Source: DATCMU01 sp036563245
GTDB taxonomy: Bacteria; Pseudomonadota; Alphaproteobacteria; Rhizobiales; Devosiaceae
Direction: 5' to 3'
Assembly (NCBI GenBank): GCA_036563245.1
Contig: DATCMU010000047.1
Location: 124,001 to 188,000 of the forward strand
DNA: 64,000 bases
Shown: positions 41,342 to 49,977 of the stretch, piece by piece
Layout: each line of letters starts with the position of its first letter
How positions within the stretch are numbered: the stretch's first letter is position 1
Position numbers and translations under genes: made by a program
The notes under the pieces: model-generated
What the model saw: only the letters and a program-made list of their open reading frames with translations
Told to the model about the DNA's origin: nothing
The model's database searches: none

Positions 41342-41491
41342 CTATTTCGTCTGGATGGAGATGCCGCCATTGCCCAGTTTCACGTCGATGCTGGAATTGT
41401 TCTGGCGCTCCTGGATGTAGAGCACGCCCAGAACGACGACGGCCAGCGCCAGCACGCCAATGACGGCGTAGAGCATTTGATCGCGATTCAT
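41342..41491 (-). CDS. 49-residue single-span membrane protein
   Basis: A short open frame encodes MNRDQMLYAVIGVLALAVVV, then LGVLYIQERQ and a polar tail ending NGGISIQTK. A clear transmembrane helix (about residues 7-26) is followed by a short soluble tail. AGGTGGA precedes the ATG by a few bases and acts as a ribosome-binding site. It lies between the molybdoenzyme gene and the ndk terminator and is read on the same strand. Function is unknown; similar tiny proteins near ndk are known in related bacteria, to my recollection. Confidence 0.65.
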   Translation of the reverse strand: MNRDQMLYAVIGVLALAVVVLGVLYIQERQNNSSIDVKLGNGGISIQTK

Positions 41492-41514
41492 GGCTTCCAC
41501 CTGTTCCCGATAGC

Positions 41515-41542
41515 AAAAAGGGGCCGCGCCTGATGCGGCCCC
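41515..41542 (-). terminator. Rho-independent terminator of ndk
   Basis: On the minus strand GGGGCCGC-ATCAGGC-GCGGCCCC (8 perfect pairs, 7-base loop) is followed by TTTTT. It lies about 70 bases after the ndk stop and before the small membrane-protein gene, so it ends the ndk transcript. Confidence 0.85.
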
Positions 41543-41611
41543 ATCACATCATATAAGAAACACCAAGGCTTCACCGAAGCGTCGGCCTTGCGCCAAGCGC
41601 AAACAGGCTGC

Positions 41612-42034
41612 TCACCCAACGATTTCAATATCGGAGAAGAAGTAGTTGATCTCCTGGGCGGCGGTCTCCGGAGCGTCGGAACCGTGCACCGAGTTCTCGC
41701 CTATGGAGAGGGCAAATTCCTTGCGGATGGTTCCCGCGTCGGCATTGGCGGGGTTGGTCGCGCCCATCACTTCGCGGTTCCGCGCAATGGCGTTCTCGCC
41801 TTCGAGCACCTGAACGACAACCGGGCCCGACGACATGAATTCACACAGTTCGCCAAAGAACGGGCGATCCTTGTGGACCGCATAGAAACCTTCGGCCTGG
41901 GCGCGGGTCATGTGGATACGCTTGGAGGCGACGACACGCAGACCGGCTTCCTCGAACTTGGCGATGATCTTGCCGGTCAGGTTGCGCTTGGTCGCGTCGG
42001 GCTTGATAATGGAAAAGGTGCGTTCGATCGCCAT
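41612..42034 (-). CDS. ndk: nucleoside-diphosphate kinase
   Basis: This 140-residue enzyme transfers the gamma-phosphate between nucleoside triphosphates and diphosphates. The sequence starts MAIERTFSIIKPDATKRNLT and has the active-site histidine in SIGENSVHGSDAPETA plus the conserved MGATNPANADAGTIR. Length and motifs are complete. The ATG at 42034 is the canonical start; the longer frame upstream has no homology. It is monocistronic, ending at the terminator at 41515-41542. Confidence 0.97.
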   Translation of the reverse strand: MAIERTFSIIKPDATKRNLTGKIIAKFEEAGLRVVASKRIHMTRAQAEGFYAVHKDRPFFGELCEFMSSGPVVVQVLEGENAIARNREVMGATNPANADAGTIRKEFALSIGENSVHGSDAPETAAQEINYFFSDIEIVG

Positions 42035-42184
42035 GTAACTCGTCCTCACTGGGGATGGGTTGAAAGTCGCGCGCCTTGTATCCAATCGACGTGCCCGAAA
42101 CAAGCCGGAGCCTTCACGAACCGCTCGACAGCCGGAAACGCCGATGGCACCATCGATTGCCACAACCAACCCTTGGGGAAGTCG

Positions 42185-42661
42185 ATGAAGCTTATCGTTG
42201 CGTTGGTACTCTGGTTTGCGTCCGCTTGCATGGTGGTTGCCGCGCCGTGGAAGACCGACAAATTCGAGACAGGTGTCATGGTGCAATATTCGGCCTCACA
42301 ATCCAGCGAGGGCGAAGAATACTATCTCGTCGTTGAGTGCCAGGTGCCCGCGAAATGGTCCATCTATGTCGAGAGCCCCTATGACTGGCAGGATGGGGTC
42401 TCCTACCCGCGCGAAATCGACACGACGCTACTGGCCGATGACAAGCCCCTCACAGGGATGAAGTTCGGATTTGATGACCGCCAGCTTGGCGAAGGTATCG
42501 TCGCTTTCGCAGCCGGCCAGGAGGAAGCGTTCGCAGCGACGCTCGAGGCCATGGCTTCAGCAGGATCGGTGATTGAACTGGGCTATGCGGACCGCCGGGC
42601 GCGCTTCTCTCCAGAGGGATCCTCGGCAGCCATCCGCTACGTTCGCGACAACTGCCGCTGA
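42185..42661 (+). CDS. hypothetical secreted protein
   Basis: This 158-residue protein starts with a signal peptide (MKLIVALVLWFASACMVVAA, cleavage near VAA). The mature part contains YYLVVECQVPAKWSIYVESP and ends VRDNCR. Two cysteines outside the signal peptide, one in the middle and one next to the C-terminus, could form a disulfide bond in the periplasm. I do not recognise a family. It is divergent from ndk and followed by a strong palindromic hairpin. Confidence 0.7.
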   Translation: MKLIVALVLWFASACMVVAAPWKTDKFETGVMVQYSASQSSEGEEYYLVVECQVPAKWSIYVESPYDWQDGVSYPREIDTTLLADDKPLTGMKFGFDDRQLGEGIVAFAAGQEEAFAATLEAMASAGSVIELGYADRRARFSPEGSSAAIRYVRDNCR

Positions 42662-42700
42662 GCCGTTCGCCGAAAGACGATCTCCGGTTGCCTGTTTGCC

Positions 42701-42733
42701 GACAGGGGGCCGGCCCGGCGCCGGCCCCCTGTC
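42701..42733. terminator. bidirectional hairpin between convergent genes
   Basis: GACAGGGGGCCGGC and its exact reverse complement form 14 perfect pairs around CCGGC. It lies between two convergent genes (secreted protein and FMN reductase). There is no strong T-run on either side, but the stem is very stable and probably serves as the transcript end for both. Confidence 0.6.
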
Positions 42734-42794
42734 CTTGTTGTCGCCTTGTCGCACAGCCATCCGCCAGGGAACAGGCTTGCAGCAACCCTGCCCG

Positions 42795-43397
42795 TCAGGC
42801 CGCGGATTTCTGCCCGGCGGACTCGGCGCGCCCGGCCTTGAGCGTATTTGCCCACCAGCCGAGATGGTCGAGAAGATCCTTGGCATTGTTGTCATAGTAG
42901 GGGAAGTCGGCGAAGGTCTTGCCCTGCATGAGCATCCCCATGAAGTCTGCGCCGCCCACATGCACCGCGTGACGCACCGGGGTCACCTGCAGTTCCACCA
43001 GATTGGAGCGGAGCTGCTCGACGGCGCGCGCGCCGCCGGCGCTGCCATAGGCAACGAATGCCGCTGGCTTGCGGTTCCATTCACCATAGGCCCAGTCGAG
43101 CGCGTTCTTGAGCGCGGCGGTCGGGCCGCGCGTGTATTCGGCGGTAATCAGGACGAACCCGTCCATTTCGGCCAGCCTGGCGCGCCACTTGTTGGCGACT
43201 TCGTTCTTGGCGGGGCCGCCCATGGCCGGCAGCGCCGCCTCATCGTAGAAGGGAAGCGGAAAATCCTTGAGATCGAGAATTTCGAATTCCAGATCGTTGC
43301 GGGCGTTGGCGATGGGCATGAACCATTCCAGCACGCGGTCGGCGAACCGGCCTTCACGAACGCTGGATACGATGACGCCGATACGGGGTTTGCTCAT
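42795..43397 (-). CDS. NAD(P)H-dependent FMN reductase
   Basis: This 200-residue flavodoxin-like protein starts MSKPRIGVIVSSVREGRFAD, the phosphate-binding loop of the NADPH-dependent FMN reductase family, and has the flavin-contact motif ITAEYTRGPTAALKNALDWA plus YGSAGGARAVEQLR. Such enzymes reduce quinones or azo compounds, or supply reduced flavin. The ATG at 43397 was chosen over one 66 bases upstream. It is convergent with the secreted-protein gene. Confidence 0.88.
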   Translation of the reverse strand: MSKPRIGVIVSSVREGRFADRVLEWFMPIANARNDLEFEILDLKDFPLPFYDEAALPAMGGPAKNEVANKWRARLAEMDGFVLITAEYTRGPTAALKNALDWAYGEWNRKPAAFVAYGSAGGARAVEQLRSNLVELQVTPVRHAVHVGGADFMGMLMQGKTFADFPYYDNNAKDLLDHLGWWANTLKAGRAESAGQKSAA

Positions 43398-43646
43398 TGT
43401 GGGGTACTCCTTGCTCGAATTGACGTTCGACTGCGAGTTAGGTCGCCCCATGAGGCGAGACAAGACGGCACATCCGGGTCACCCGGTTACACCGATTAGC
43501 GTGCGTGACAGCGCTGTGAGCGCTTCTCGGGCATGGCATAAAGTGCGGAAAGCCTCGGCAGGCTTGCCACTTCGGCACAATGGGCGCTATCAGCACCCCA
43601 CGGCTCGCAGAGCCACTCTTGCCCGGATCCCGAACGCACTGTTTCC

Positions 43647-45545
43647 ATGCTGCATATCAACGAGCTGACATATCGCATCGAAGGCCGTCTTCTGTTCGAC
43701 AAGGCGTCGGTGGTGCTGCCGACCGGTTCAAAGACCGGTTTCGTCGGTCGCAACGGCGCGGGCAAGACAACGCTTTTCCGCCTGATCCTTGGGCAGATCG
43801 CTCCGGACGACGGCGAACTGGGCGTGCATCAGCGCGCCCGGGTCGGCGCAGTCGCCCAGGAAGCGCCGGCGAGCGAGATGTCGGTCATCGACATGGTGCT
43901 GTCTGCGGATGCCGAGCGGGTTGCCCTTCTTGCCGAATCCGAGACGGCGACCGACGCGCACCGGATCGCGGAGATCCACACCCGACTTGCCGATATCGAC
44001 GCCCATTCCGCCGAAGGCCGGGCCAGCGCCATCCTCAAGGGGCTGGGTTTCAGCCATGAGCGCCAGAAGGCCCCCTGCTCCACGCTCTCGGGCGGGTGGC
44101 GGATGCGCGTCGCGCTCGCCGGGGTGCTGTTCGCGCAACCGGACCTGTTGTTGCTGGACGAGCCGACCAATTACCTCGACCTGGAAGGCACGATGTGGCT
44201 GGAGCGCTACCTCGCAACCTATCCCTATACCGTCCTGATGATCAGCCACGACCGCGACCTGCTCAACAAGGCCGTCAGTTCCATCATCCACCTGGACCGC
44301 GGCAAGGTCACCTTCTATCGCGGCAATTACGACACGTTCGAGGAAACGCGCCGCATGCAGATGGAGCTTTCCAACAAGGCGCGCGAAAAGCAGGTGGCGC
44401 AGATCGCCCACATGCAGGATTTCGTCGAGCGCTTCCGCTACAAGGCATCCAAGGCCCGCCAGGCCCAGTCGCGGCTCAAGGCCATCCAGAAGCTCAAGCC
44501 GCCCGAGGCGCTGTTCGACGAAACCGCCGTGCCCTTCACCTTCGCCTCGCCGAAAAAGGCCGTGGCTTCTCCCATGATCACCATGGAGGACGTCTCTGTG
44601 GGCTATGACGGCACGCCGGTGCTGCGCAGGCTCGACCTGCGGCTCGACCCGGACGACCGGATCGCCCTGGTTGGGGTGAACGGCAACGGAAAGTCCACAT
44701 TTGCCAAGCTGATCGCTGGAGACCTCAGGCCGCTTTCGGGCCAGATGCGGCGTGGGCGCGGCCTCGACGTGGCCTATTTCGCCCAGCACCAGCTCGACAA
44801 GCTCAGGCCGGCCGAAACGCCGCTACAGCATCTGGAATCCCTCATGCCCTACGACAGCGAGGCCAAGCGCCGGTCGCGTCTGGCGCAGATGGGCCTTGCG
44901 GCTTCGCGCATGGATACGCTGACCGCCAACCTGTCGGGCGGCGAGCGCGCGCGCCTGCTGCTCGGTCTTGTGACCTTCGGCGGCCCGGGCATGCTGATCC
45001 TCGACGAGCCGACCAATCACCTCGACATCGACAGCCGCGAGGCCCTGGTGCACGCGCTCAACGACTATGAGGGCGCCGTCCTGATCATCAGCCACGACCG
45101 CCACCTGATCGAGGCGACCGTCGACCGCATCTGGATCGCGGCGGACGGAACCGTGAAACCGTTCGACGACGACATCGACGCCTACCAGCGCCTGATCCTT
45201 GGCAATGCCAATAATGGCGGGAGCAAGGGCAAGGCCGACGCCGGGGTTGCCGGGTCTCAGGCCGACCGCAAGCAGGCCCGACAGGAAGCCGCTTCGCGCC
45301 GCGCCGAACTGGCGCCCCTCAGGCGCACCATCAAGGATGCCGAGCAAAAGATCGCGCGGCTCAAGACCGAACTGGGCAAGATCGACAACAAGCTGGCGGA
45401 CCCCGGACTTTATGCCGGGGATCCCGCCGAAGCGATCCGGCTGGGCAAGGACAAGGCGCGGCTGGAAAGCGGAATCGCAGAACAGGAAGAGCTTTGGCTC
45501 GAAAAGAGCGCCGAACTGGAAGCGGCCGAAGCGGCGCAGGAGTAG
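43647..45545 (+). CDS. ABC-F family ATP-binding protein (YheS/Uup-like)
   Basis: This 632-residue protein has two ABC domains and no membrane segments. Domain 1 has GRNGAGKT, LSGGWRMRVALAG and LLLLDEPTNYLDLEG; domain 2 has GVNGNGKS, LSGGERARLLLGL and MLILDEPTNHLDIDS. A charged linker (about residues 235-290) and a C-terminal coiled-coil rich in Lys, Glu and Ala are typical of ABC-F proteins, which act on ribosomes. It is followed 5 bases later by the cupin gene. Confidence 0.93.
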   Translation: MLHINELTYRIEGRLLFDKASVVLPTGSKTGFVGRNGAGKTTLFRLILGQIAPDDGELGVHQRARVGAVAQEAPASEMSVIDMVLSADAERVALLAESETATDAHRIAEIHTRLADIDAHSAEGRASAILKGLGFSHERQKAPCSTLSGGWRMRVALAGVLFAQPDLLLLDEPTNYLDLEGTMWLERYLATYPYTVLMISHDRDLLNKAVSSIIHLDRGKVTFYRGNYDTFEETRRMQMELSNKAREKQVAQIAHMQDFVERFRYKASKARQAQSRLKAIQKLKPPEALFDETAVPFTFASPKKAVASPMITMEDVSVGYDGTPVLRRLDLRLDPDDRIALVGVNGNGKSTFAKLIAGDLRPLSGQMRRGRGLDVAYFAQHQLDKLRPAETPLQHLESLMPYDSEAKRRSRLAQMGLAASRMDTLTANLSGGERARLLLGLVTFGGPGMLILDEPTNHLDIDSREALVHALNDYEGAVLIISHDRHLIEATVDRIWIAADGTVKPFDDDIDAYQRLILGNANNGGSKGKADAGVAGSQADRKQARQEAASRRAELAPLRRTIKDAEQKIARLKTELGKIDNKLADPGLYAGDPAEAIRLGKDKARLESGIAEQEELWLEKSAELEAAEAAQE

Positions 45546-45550
45546 CTCGA

Positions 45551-45988
45551 ATGGCAGACGAACCCAGCGCCTCGGAAGTGATCGAACGGCTGGCGCTTGA
45601 GCGCCACCCCGAGGGCGGCTGGTATCGCCAGACAATGGCCGATCCTGCGCCGGACGGCGGCCGTGCGTTGTCCACTGCCATCTACTATCTGCTCGAAGCC
45701 GGCGACTGTTCGCACTGGCACAGGGTGGATGCGACCGAGGTCTGGCACTGGTACGCCGGCGCGCCGCTCGAACTGTCGATCTCGTCCGATGGGCAAGCCA
45801 TCGTCCGGCACCTTCTGGGCGCAGATGTCGCCAACCAGCAGTTGCCGCAGGCGGTGGTTCCACGCGGGCAATGGCAGAGCGCCAGAAGCCATGGCGAATG
45901 GACCCTTTGTGGGTGCACGGTTGCGCCGGGCTTCGAATTCTCCGGGTTCGAGCTGGCGCCGGACGGATGGACGCCAAGGGCGCACTGA
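45551..45988 (+). CDS. cupin domain protein, DUF985 family
   Basis: This 145-residue protein has the DUF985 start (ASEVIERLALERHPEGGWYR) and the cupin motif STAIYYLLEAGDCSHWHRVD, followed by EVWHWYAGAPLELSISSDG. DUF985 proteins fold as a small beta-barrel and some bind sugars or nucleotide derivatives; no reaction is established here. It starts 5 bases after the ABC-F gene and is probably co-transcribed with it. Confidence 0.88.
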   Translation: MADEPSASEVIERLALERHPEGGWYRQTMADPAPDGGRALSTAIYYLLEAGDCSHWHRVDATEVWHWYAGAPLELSISSDGQAIVRHLLGADVANQQLPQAVVPRGQWQSARSHGEWTLCGCTVAPGFEFSGFELAPDGWTPRAH

Positions 45989-46048
45989 CCGCCTTGCCGC
46001 AATGACGAGCGACCGCGCTTGGCTCAGGGCCTGCCGCCGGAATCGGCC

Positions 46049-46561
46049 TCAGGAGCGTTGCGCGAAAAGGTAGCCGCGCTTGCCGGGCCTGTTTGCCCAT
46101 TGCGCGCCATGAGCCGCAATCACCGCCTCGAAGTCCTTGATATTGCGGGGTTCATCCGCAATCAGAAGCCAGCCATTCGCCGCGACGTGATCGAGCAGCC
46201 TGGCCAGCACCGTCAGCCGGTCCGTCCGGGGCAGCATGTGCAATGTCCGATCCGCCAGGACGATGTCGAATGCCCCTTCGGGGGTATAGGTGGTGAGGTC
46301 GGCGACGACCGCCTCTATGGCGAGGTTTTCGCGTTTGGCCGCGGCGGCGAGATCCCGGATCCCATTGGGCGAAATGTCCATTCCCACGACACGGTGCCCG
46401 CGCCTGGCGATGAACAGGGCATCCCGGCCCTGTCCACACCCCACATCCAGGACGCGGGCGTTCTGCCCGTCAAAGCGTTCGAAGAAATCGAGAAAGACCT
46501 GTGTCGGAGGCCCGAGTGCGTCTCTAGTTTCGCCATAGAGCTTGTCGTAGTCGAAGGACAT
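46049..46561 (-). CDS. class I SAM-dependent methyltransferase
   Basis: This 170-residue protein has the methyltransferase motif I VLDVGCGQGRDALFIARRGH, motif II acidic residue in VVGMDISPNGIRDL, and a later block GAFDIVLADRTLHMLP. It lacks an extended substrate domain. Similar proteins include TehB-like tellurite or thiol methyltransferases, but the substrate cannot be assigned. It lies downstream of holC on the same strand with a 31-base gap. Confidence 0.82.
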   Translation of the reverse strand: MSFDYDKLYGETRDALGPPTQVFLDFFERFDGQNARVLDVGCGQGRDALFIARRGHRVVGMDISPNGIRDLAAAAKRENLAIEAVVADLTTYTPEGAFDIVLADRTLHMLPRTDRLTVLARLLDHVAANGWLLIADEPRNIKDFEAVIAAHGAQWANRPGKRGYLFAQRS

Positions 46562-46592
46562 CGTTGCAGCCTTTCCACGGCGCGACGACGCC

Positions 46593-47039
46593 TCACGCCT
46601 TCTTCACCCAGCGTCCGCGTTCGTCGCGCTGCCAATAGGTAATGTCGTTGTCAGCGCGCAGGGCCTTCCAGGCTTCACGCGCGATCCCCACTGAATCCGG
46701 GTCATGGCCGTCGAAGATATAGACCACACGCTCATAGGGTTCGCCGCCGCGCGGGACCGCGCCATCCACGAAGAACCGCACCTCGGCCTTGTTCGGATTG
46801 TCCGATCCGGTCGTCAGCAGAACCGGCTGCAGTGCGTCGTCCTCTCCTCCGGCCAGCGCGTGCGGCAGGAAACTCTCGTCGCTGAATGTCCACAATGCGG
46901 TGTCGAGCGCCTCCGCCCGCTCGGTACTGCCCACTTCGACAACCGCCCGCCATCCGCGTTCCAGCGACTTTTCCAGAAGCGCTGGAAGAACCTTTTCCAG
47001 CGTGGTCTGTTCGAGGTGATAGAACCAGATCTGGGTCAT
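46593..47039 (-). CDS. holC: DNA polymerase III chi subunit
   Basis: This 148-residue protein starts MTQIWFYHLEQTTLEKVLPA, and has LWTFSDESFLPHALAGG and PYERVVYIFDGHDPDSV, the typical HolC blocks. Chi links the clamp-loader complex to single-strand-binding protein. It follows pepA by 77 bases, the common pepA-holC order in Proteobacteria. The ATG at 47039 is the canonical start; the longer frame upstream covers the pepA 3' end. Confidence 0.92.
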   Translation of the reverse strand: MTQIWFYHLEQTTLEKVLPALLEKSLERGWRAVVEVGSTERAEALDTALWTFSDESFLPHALAGGEDDALQPVLLTTGSDNPNKAEVRFFVDGAVPRGGEPYERVVYIFDGHDPDSVGIAREAWKALRADNDITYWQRDERGRWVKKA

Positions 47040-47116
47040 TTTCCTTGCCTCACGGTCCGCGCCGCACCCCGCATGACGCACAACAAAGCTGTGCGGGAAC
47101 CGGTACGCGGCACCTG

Positions 47117-48625
47117 CTAGCCTTCGTAGTTCTCCTCGACCAGCCTGTTGAGGAGCGCCACGCCGAAACCCGGCGCCCAGCCCCGCGAGATTTCGGTTGC
47201 CGGCGCGCCGAAAGCGGTGCCCGCGATGTCGAGATGCGCCCAGGGCACGCCGTTGACGAAGTGCTGCAGGAACTGCGCCGCGGTGATCGAACCGCCCGCG
47301 CGCCCGCCAGTATTCTTGATGTCGGCGAATTTCGATTCGATCAACTTCTCGTAGGCGGCGCCGAGCGGCATACGCCACACCTTCTCTCCCGAGTTCAGGC
47401 CTGCCTGGTAGAGCTTGCCCGCCAGCGCGTCATCGTTGGAGAACATGCCGGCATAATCGTGGCCCAACCCGATGACGATGGCGCCGGTCAATGTCGCAAG
47501 GTTGACCATGAATTGCGGCTTGAAGCGATCCTGGGTGTACCAGAGGGCATCGGCCAGAACCAGGCGCCCCTCGGCATCAGTATTGATCACCTCGATTGTC
47601 ACCCCGTTCATCGCGGTGACGATATCCCCTGGCCGGGTCGCATTGGCATCTGGCATGTTTTCCACCAGCCCGATCACGCCGACAGCGTTCACCCTGGCCT
47701 TGCGCATGGCGAGCGCCTTCATGAGCCCGGTCACCGCCGCCGCGCCGCCCATGTCGCCCTTCATGTCTTCCATCGACGCGGCGGGCTTTATCGAAATGCC
47801 GCCCGTGTCGAAGCACACACCCTTGCCCACGAAAGCCACCGGCCGGTCGGACTTCTTGCCGCCGCGCCACTGCATGATCGCAAGACGGGCAGGACGGCCC
47901 GCGCCGGCCGCGACGCTGAGCAGCGAGCCCATGCCGAGCCTGCGCATTTCGGCGGGTTCGAGAATTTCGACTTCGACCCCGTAGTCGGAAAGGGATTCGG
48001 CGATTTTGGCGAACTCGACCGGTCCGAGCACATTGGCCGGTTCATTGATCAGGTCACGGGCGAGAATCGTGCCCTCGGCCACGGCCAGCCGTTTGTCCAG
48101 CGCCTTGTCGACCGCTGCCTTGTCGGCGACGTGCAGGGTCACCGCAAGTTTTCCCGGTTCGCCGTTCTTGTCGTCCTTGCGCTCCAGCGTGCGGTACTTG
48201 TCGAACCGGTAGTGGCGAAGGCGCATGCCCGCCGCGAGTTCGGCAATGGCCTCCGGAGTTGCATCGGCGCCCTCGATCACCACGGCGGCCTTTTGCGCCC
48301 GCGTGGCGAGGATCTTGGCCATGAGGGAACCGCCACGATCGGCCCAGGCAGTCAGCCCGGCGGTCTCGCCGTCGGCGGACTTGCCCGCGCCCAGAACGAG
48401 CAGGCGATCCGCCTCGATGCCCTGGGGGGCGACGATATCGATGCCCTGCCCCGGCTTGCCCTTGAAGCCGGCCGCTCCGGTGACGCGTTCCCAGTCAAGG
48501 CCGGTGCGCTCGAAAATCGCTGCCGCCTCGCCGGCCAGATCGGCGCCGTCGCCGGAATAGATGACGAGCGTACCGGTCTTTTTGGCCGGCAGGCCGGCGG
48601 TCTTCACAGTGAGTTCGTGATGCAT
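47117..48625 (-). CDS. pepA: leucyl aminopeptidase
   Basis: This 502-residue M17 aminopeptidase removes N-terminal amino acids using two metal ions. The family signature NTDAEGRLVLADAL is present, as are GKGVCFDTGGISIKP (metal ligands) and DMKGDMGGAAAVTG. The N-terminal domain is the usual macro-like fold. The start MHHELTVKTAGLPAKK at 48625 gives the expected length. It is divergent from lptF across 260 bases. Confidence 0.95.
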   Translation of the reverse strand: MHHELTVKTAGLPAKKTGTLVIYSGDGADLAGEAAAIFERTGLDWERVTGAAGFKGKPGQGIDIVAPQGIEADRLLVLGAGKSADGETAGLTAWADRGGSLMAKILATRAQKAAVVIEGADATPEAIAELAAGMRLRHYRFDKYRTLERKDDKNGEPGKLAVTLHVADKAAVDKALDKRLAVAEGTILARDLINEPANVLGPVEFAKIAESLSDYGVEVEILEPAEMRRLGMGSLLSVAAGAGRPARLAIMQWRGGKKSDRPVAFVGKGVCFDTGGISIKPAASMEDMKGDMGGAAAVTGLMKALAMRKARVNAVGVIGLVENMPDANATRPGDIVTAMNGVTIEVINTDAEGRLVLADALWYTQDRFKPQFMVNLATLTGAIVIGLGHDYAGMFSNDDALAGKLYQAGLNSGEKVWRMPLGAAYEKLIESKFADIKNTGGRAGGSITAAQFLQHFVNGVPWAHLDIAGTAFGAPATEISRGWAPGFGVALLNRLVEENYEG

Positions 48626-48885
48626 GTGGGAATGTGCCCTGAATTGTGGAGGCGGCCCCGACTGGCGCGGCCACCCCTTGTCTGGATCATGCCTGGAATT
48701 GCGTTGGAACCAACGCGCATGTGTTGCTGGGGGCAAGCAAAGCACAGCTCTTGTTCGCGCGCAATCGGGGGCCTGGCGCGTTGCGTACCGTTTTCGCCAC
48801 AGGCGGAAGCGAAGTGCCTTCAGGTCGCACTTGCTCCCCACCGGCGCGTTGACGCAACCGCGCGCCCGGTGCACTGCTTTGAACC

Positions 48886-49977
48886 ATGACTCGGCTGACC
48901 AGATATCTTTTGCGCCTCTTTTCCGTGCAGGCCATGGTGATCCTTGCGCTGACCGCGGCTCTGGTGTGGCTGGTGCAGCTTCTCACCCTGTTCGACCTGG
49001 TCACGGCGAAGGGCCAGAACCTGTTCACGCTGGCCGGGCAGGCGGCGCTGGCCACCACACCCCTGGCGCGCGGCATCGTATCGGTGTGCATGGGGATCGG
49101 GCTCGCACGCGCGCTGACGGCGCTCCAGGAAACGCGCGAATTGCACACCATTCACGCCGCGCGGCGCACGCCGGCGGAGGTCGCGGCGATCCTCTGGTTC
49201 GCGGCCGGCGGCGCGGTCCTGGCGCTGGGCATGGCGAATTTCGTCGAACCCTGGGCGCAACGCACCCTTTCGGTCTGGTCGGGAAACATCGCAGCAGATC
49301 TTGTGGGGCGCGCCCTGATGCCGGGCCGGTTCACGCAGGCCGTCCCCGGGGTCGTCATGGAGATCGGCGGCCGCAATCCGGACGGCACGATCTCCGATTT
49401 CTTCGCCGACGACCGGCGCGATCCGGCCGTCCGACGCACCTATGTCGCCAAGACGGCGGTCATCGTTTCCGACGACAAGGGCTTCGGCCTCAGTCTCAGC
49501 GACGGAAGCGTGCAGAACGTCACAAAGGCGGGCGGGTTTTCCGAGATCGCCTTCAACCGTTACGAGATCGGCCTCGATCGCCTCACCGAACCGCTGGAGG
49601 TGCGCGATCCGTTGCTGCAGGCGGACAGCCTGTCGCTGGTCGAAATGCTCGCCGGCGCAAAGGGAGACACCGACGCAATCTGGCAGCATCTCAACACGCG
49701 CCTGGCCGAGGGGTTGAGGGTGGTGGCGCTGGTGCTGATGGCGGCGGTGCTGGCCGCGTTCCCGCACGGGCGGCGCTCCCGCCGGTTCGTTCCGCTGGAA
49801 CTGGTGGTGCTGGTTATTGCCTTCGTCGAGCGCGTGCTGGACGGGATGGTCAGCCGCGCCGGCCCCAGCGGCCCATTCGCCACCCCCGTTTCGCTGCTCT
49901 GCCTTGGCGCGCTCGTTCTGGCCGCCCGACTGACCCTGCCCTATCTGCGCGCCCGGCGCGCAGGAGCGCCGGCATGA
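48886..49977 (+). CDS. lptF: LPS export ABC transporter permease LptF
   Basis: This 363-residue inner-membrane protein has the YjgP/YjgQ fold: an N-terminal helix (MTRLTRYLLRLFSVQAMVIL), further helices, a periplasmic jelly-roll region and three C-terminal helices. With LptG and LptB it pulls lipopolysaccharide from the inner membrane toward LptC/A/D. It starts the lptF-lptG-lptD-surA-pdxA-rsmA run and overlaps lptG by 4 bases (ATGA). Confidence 0.93.
   Translation: MTRLTRYLLRLFSVQAMVILALTAALVWLVQLLTLFDLVTAKGQNLFTLAGQAALATTPLARGIVSVCMGIGLARALTALQETRELHTIHAARRTPAEVAAILWFAAGGAVLALGMANFVEPWAQRTLSVWSGNIAADLVGRALMPGRFTQAVPGVVMEIGGRNPDGTISDFFADDRRDPAVRRTYVAKTAVIVSDDKGFGLSLSDGSVQNVTKAGGFSEIAFNRYEIGLDRLTEPLEVRDPLLQADSLSLVEMLAGAKGDTDAIWQHLNTRLAEGLRVVALVLMAAVLAAFPHGRRSRRFVPLELVVLVIAFVERVLDGMVSRAGPSGPFATPVSLLCLGALVLAARLTLPYLRARRAGAPA

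Noticed and set aside
44823..46100. Minus-strand open frame of 425 codons
   Set aside because: It is antisense to the ABC-F and cupin genes, which have full conserved motifs.
46886..48889. Plus-strand open frame of 667 codons
   Set aside because: It lies antisense to pepA and holC and shows no domain, while both of those have complete motifs.
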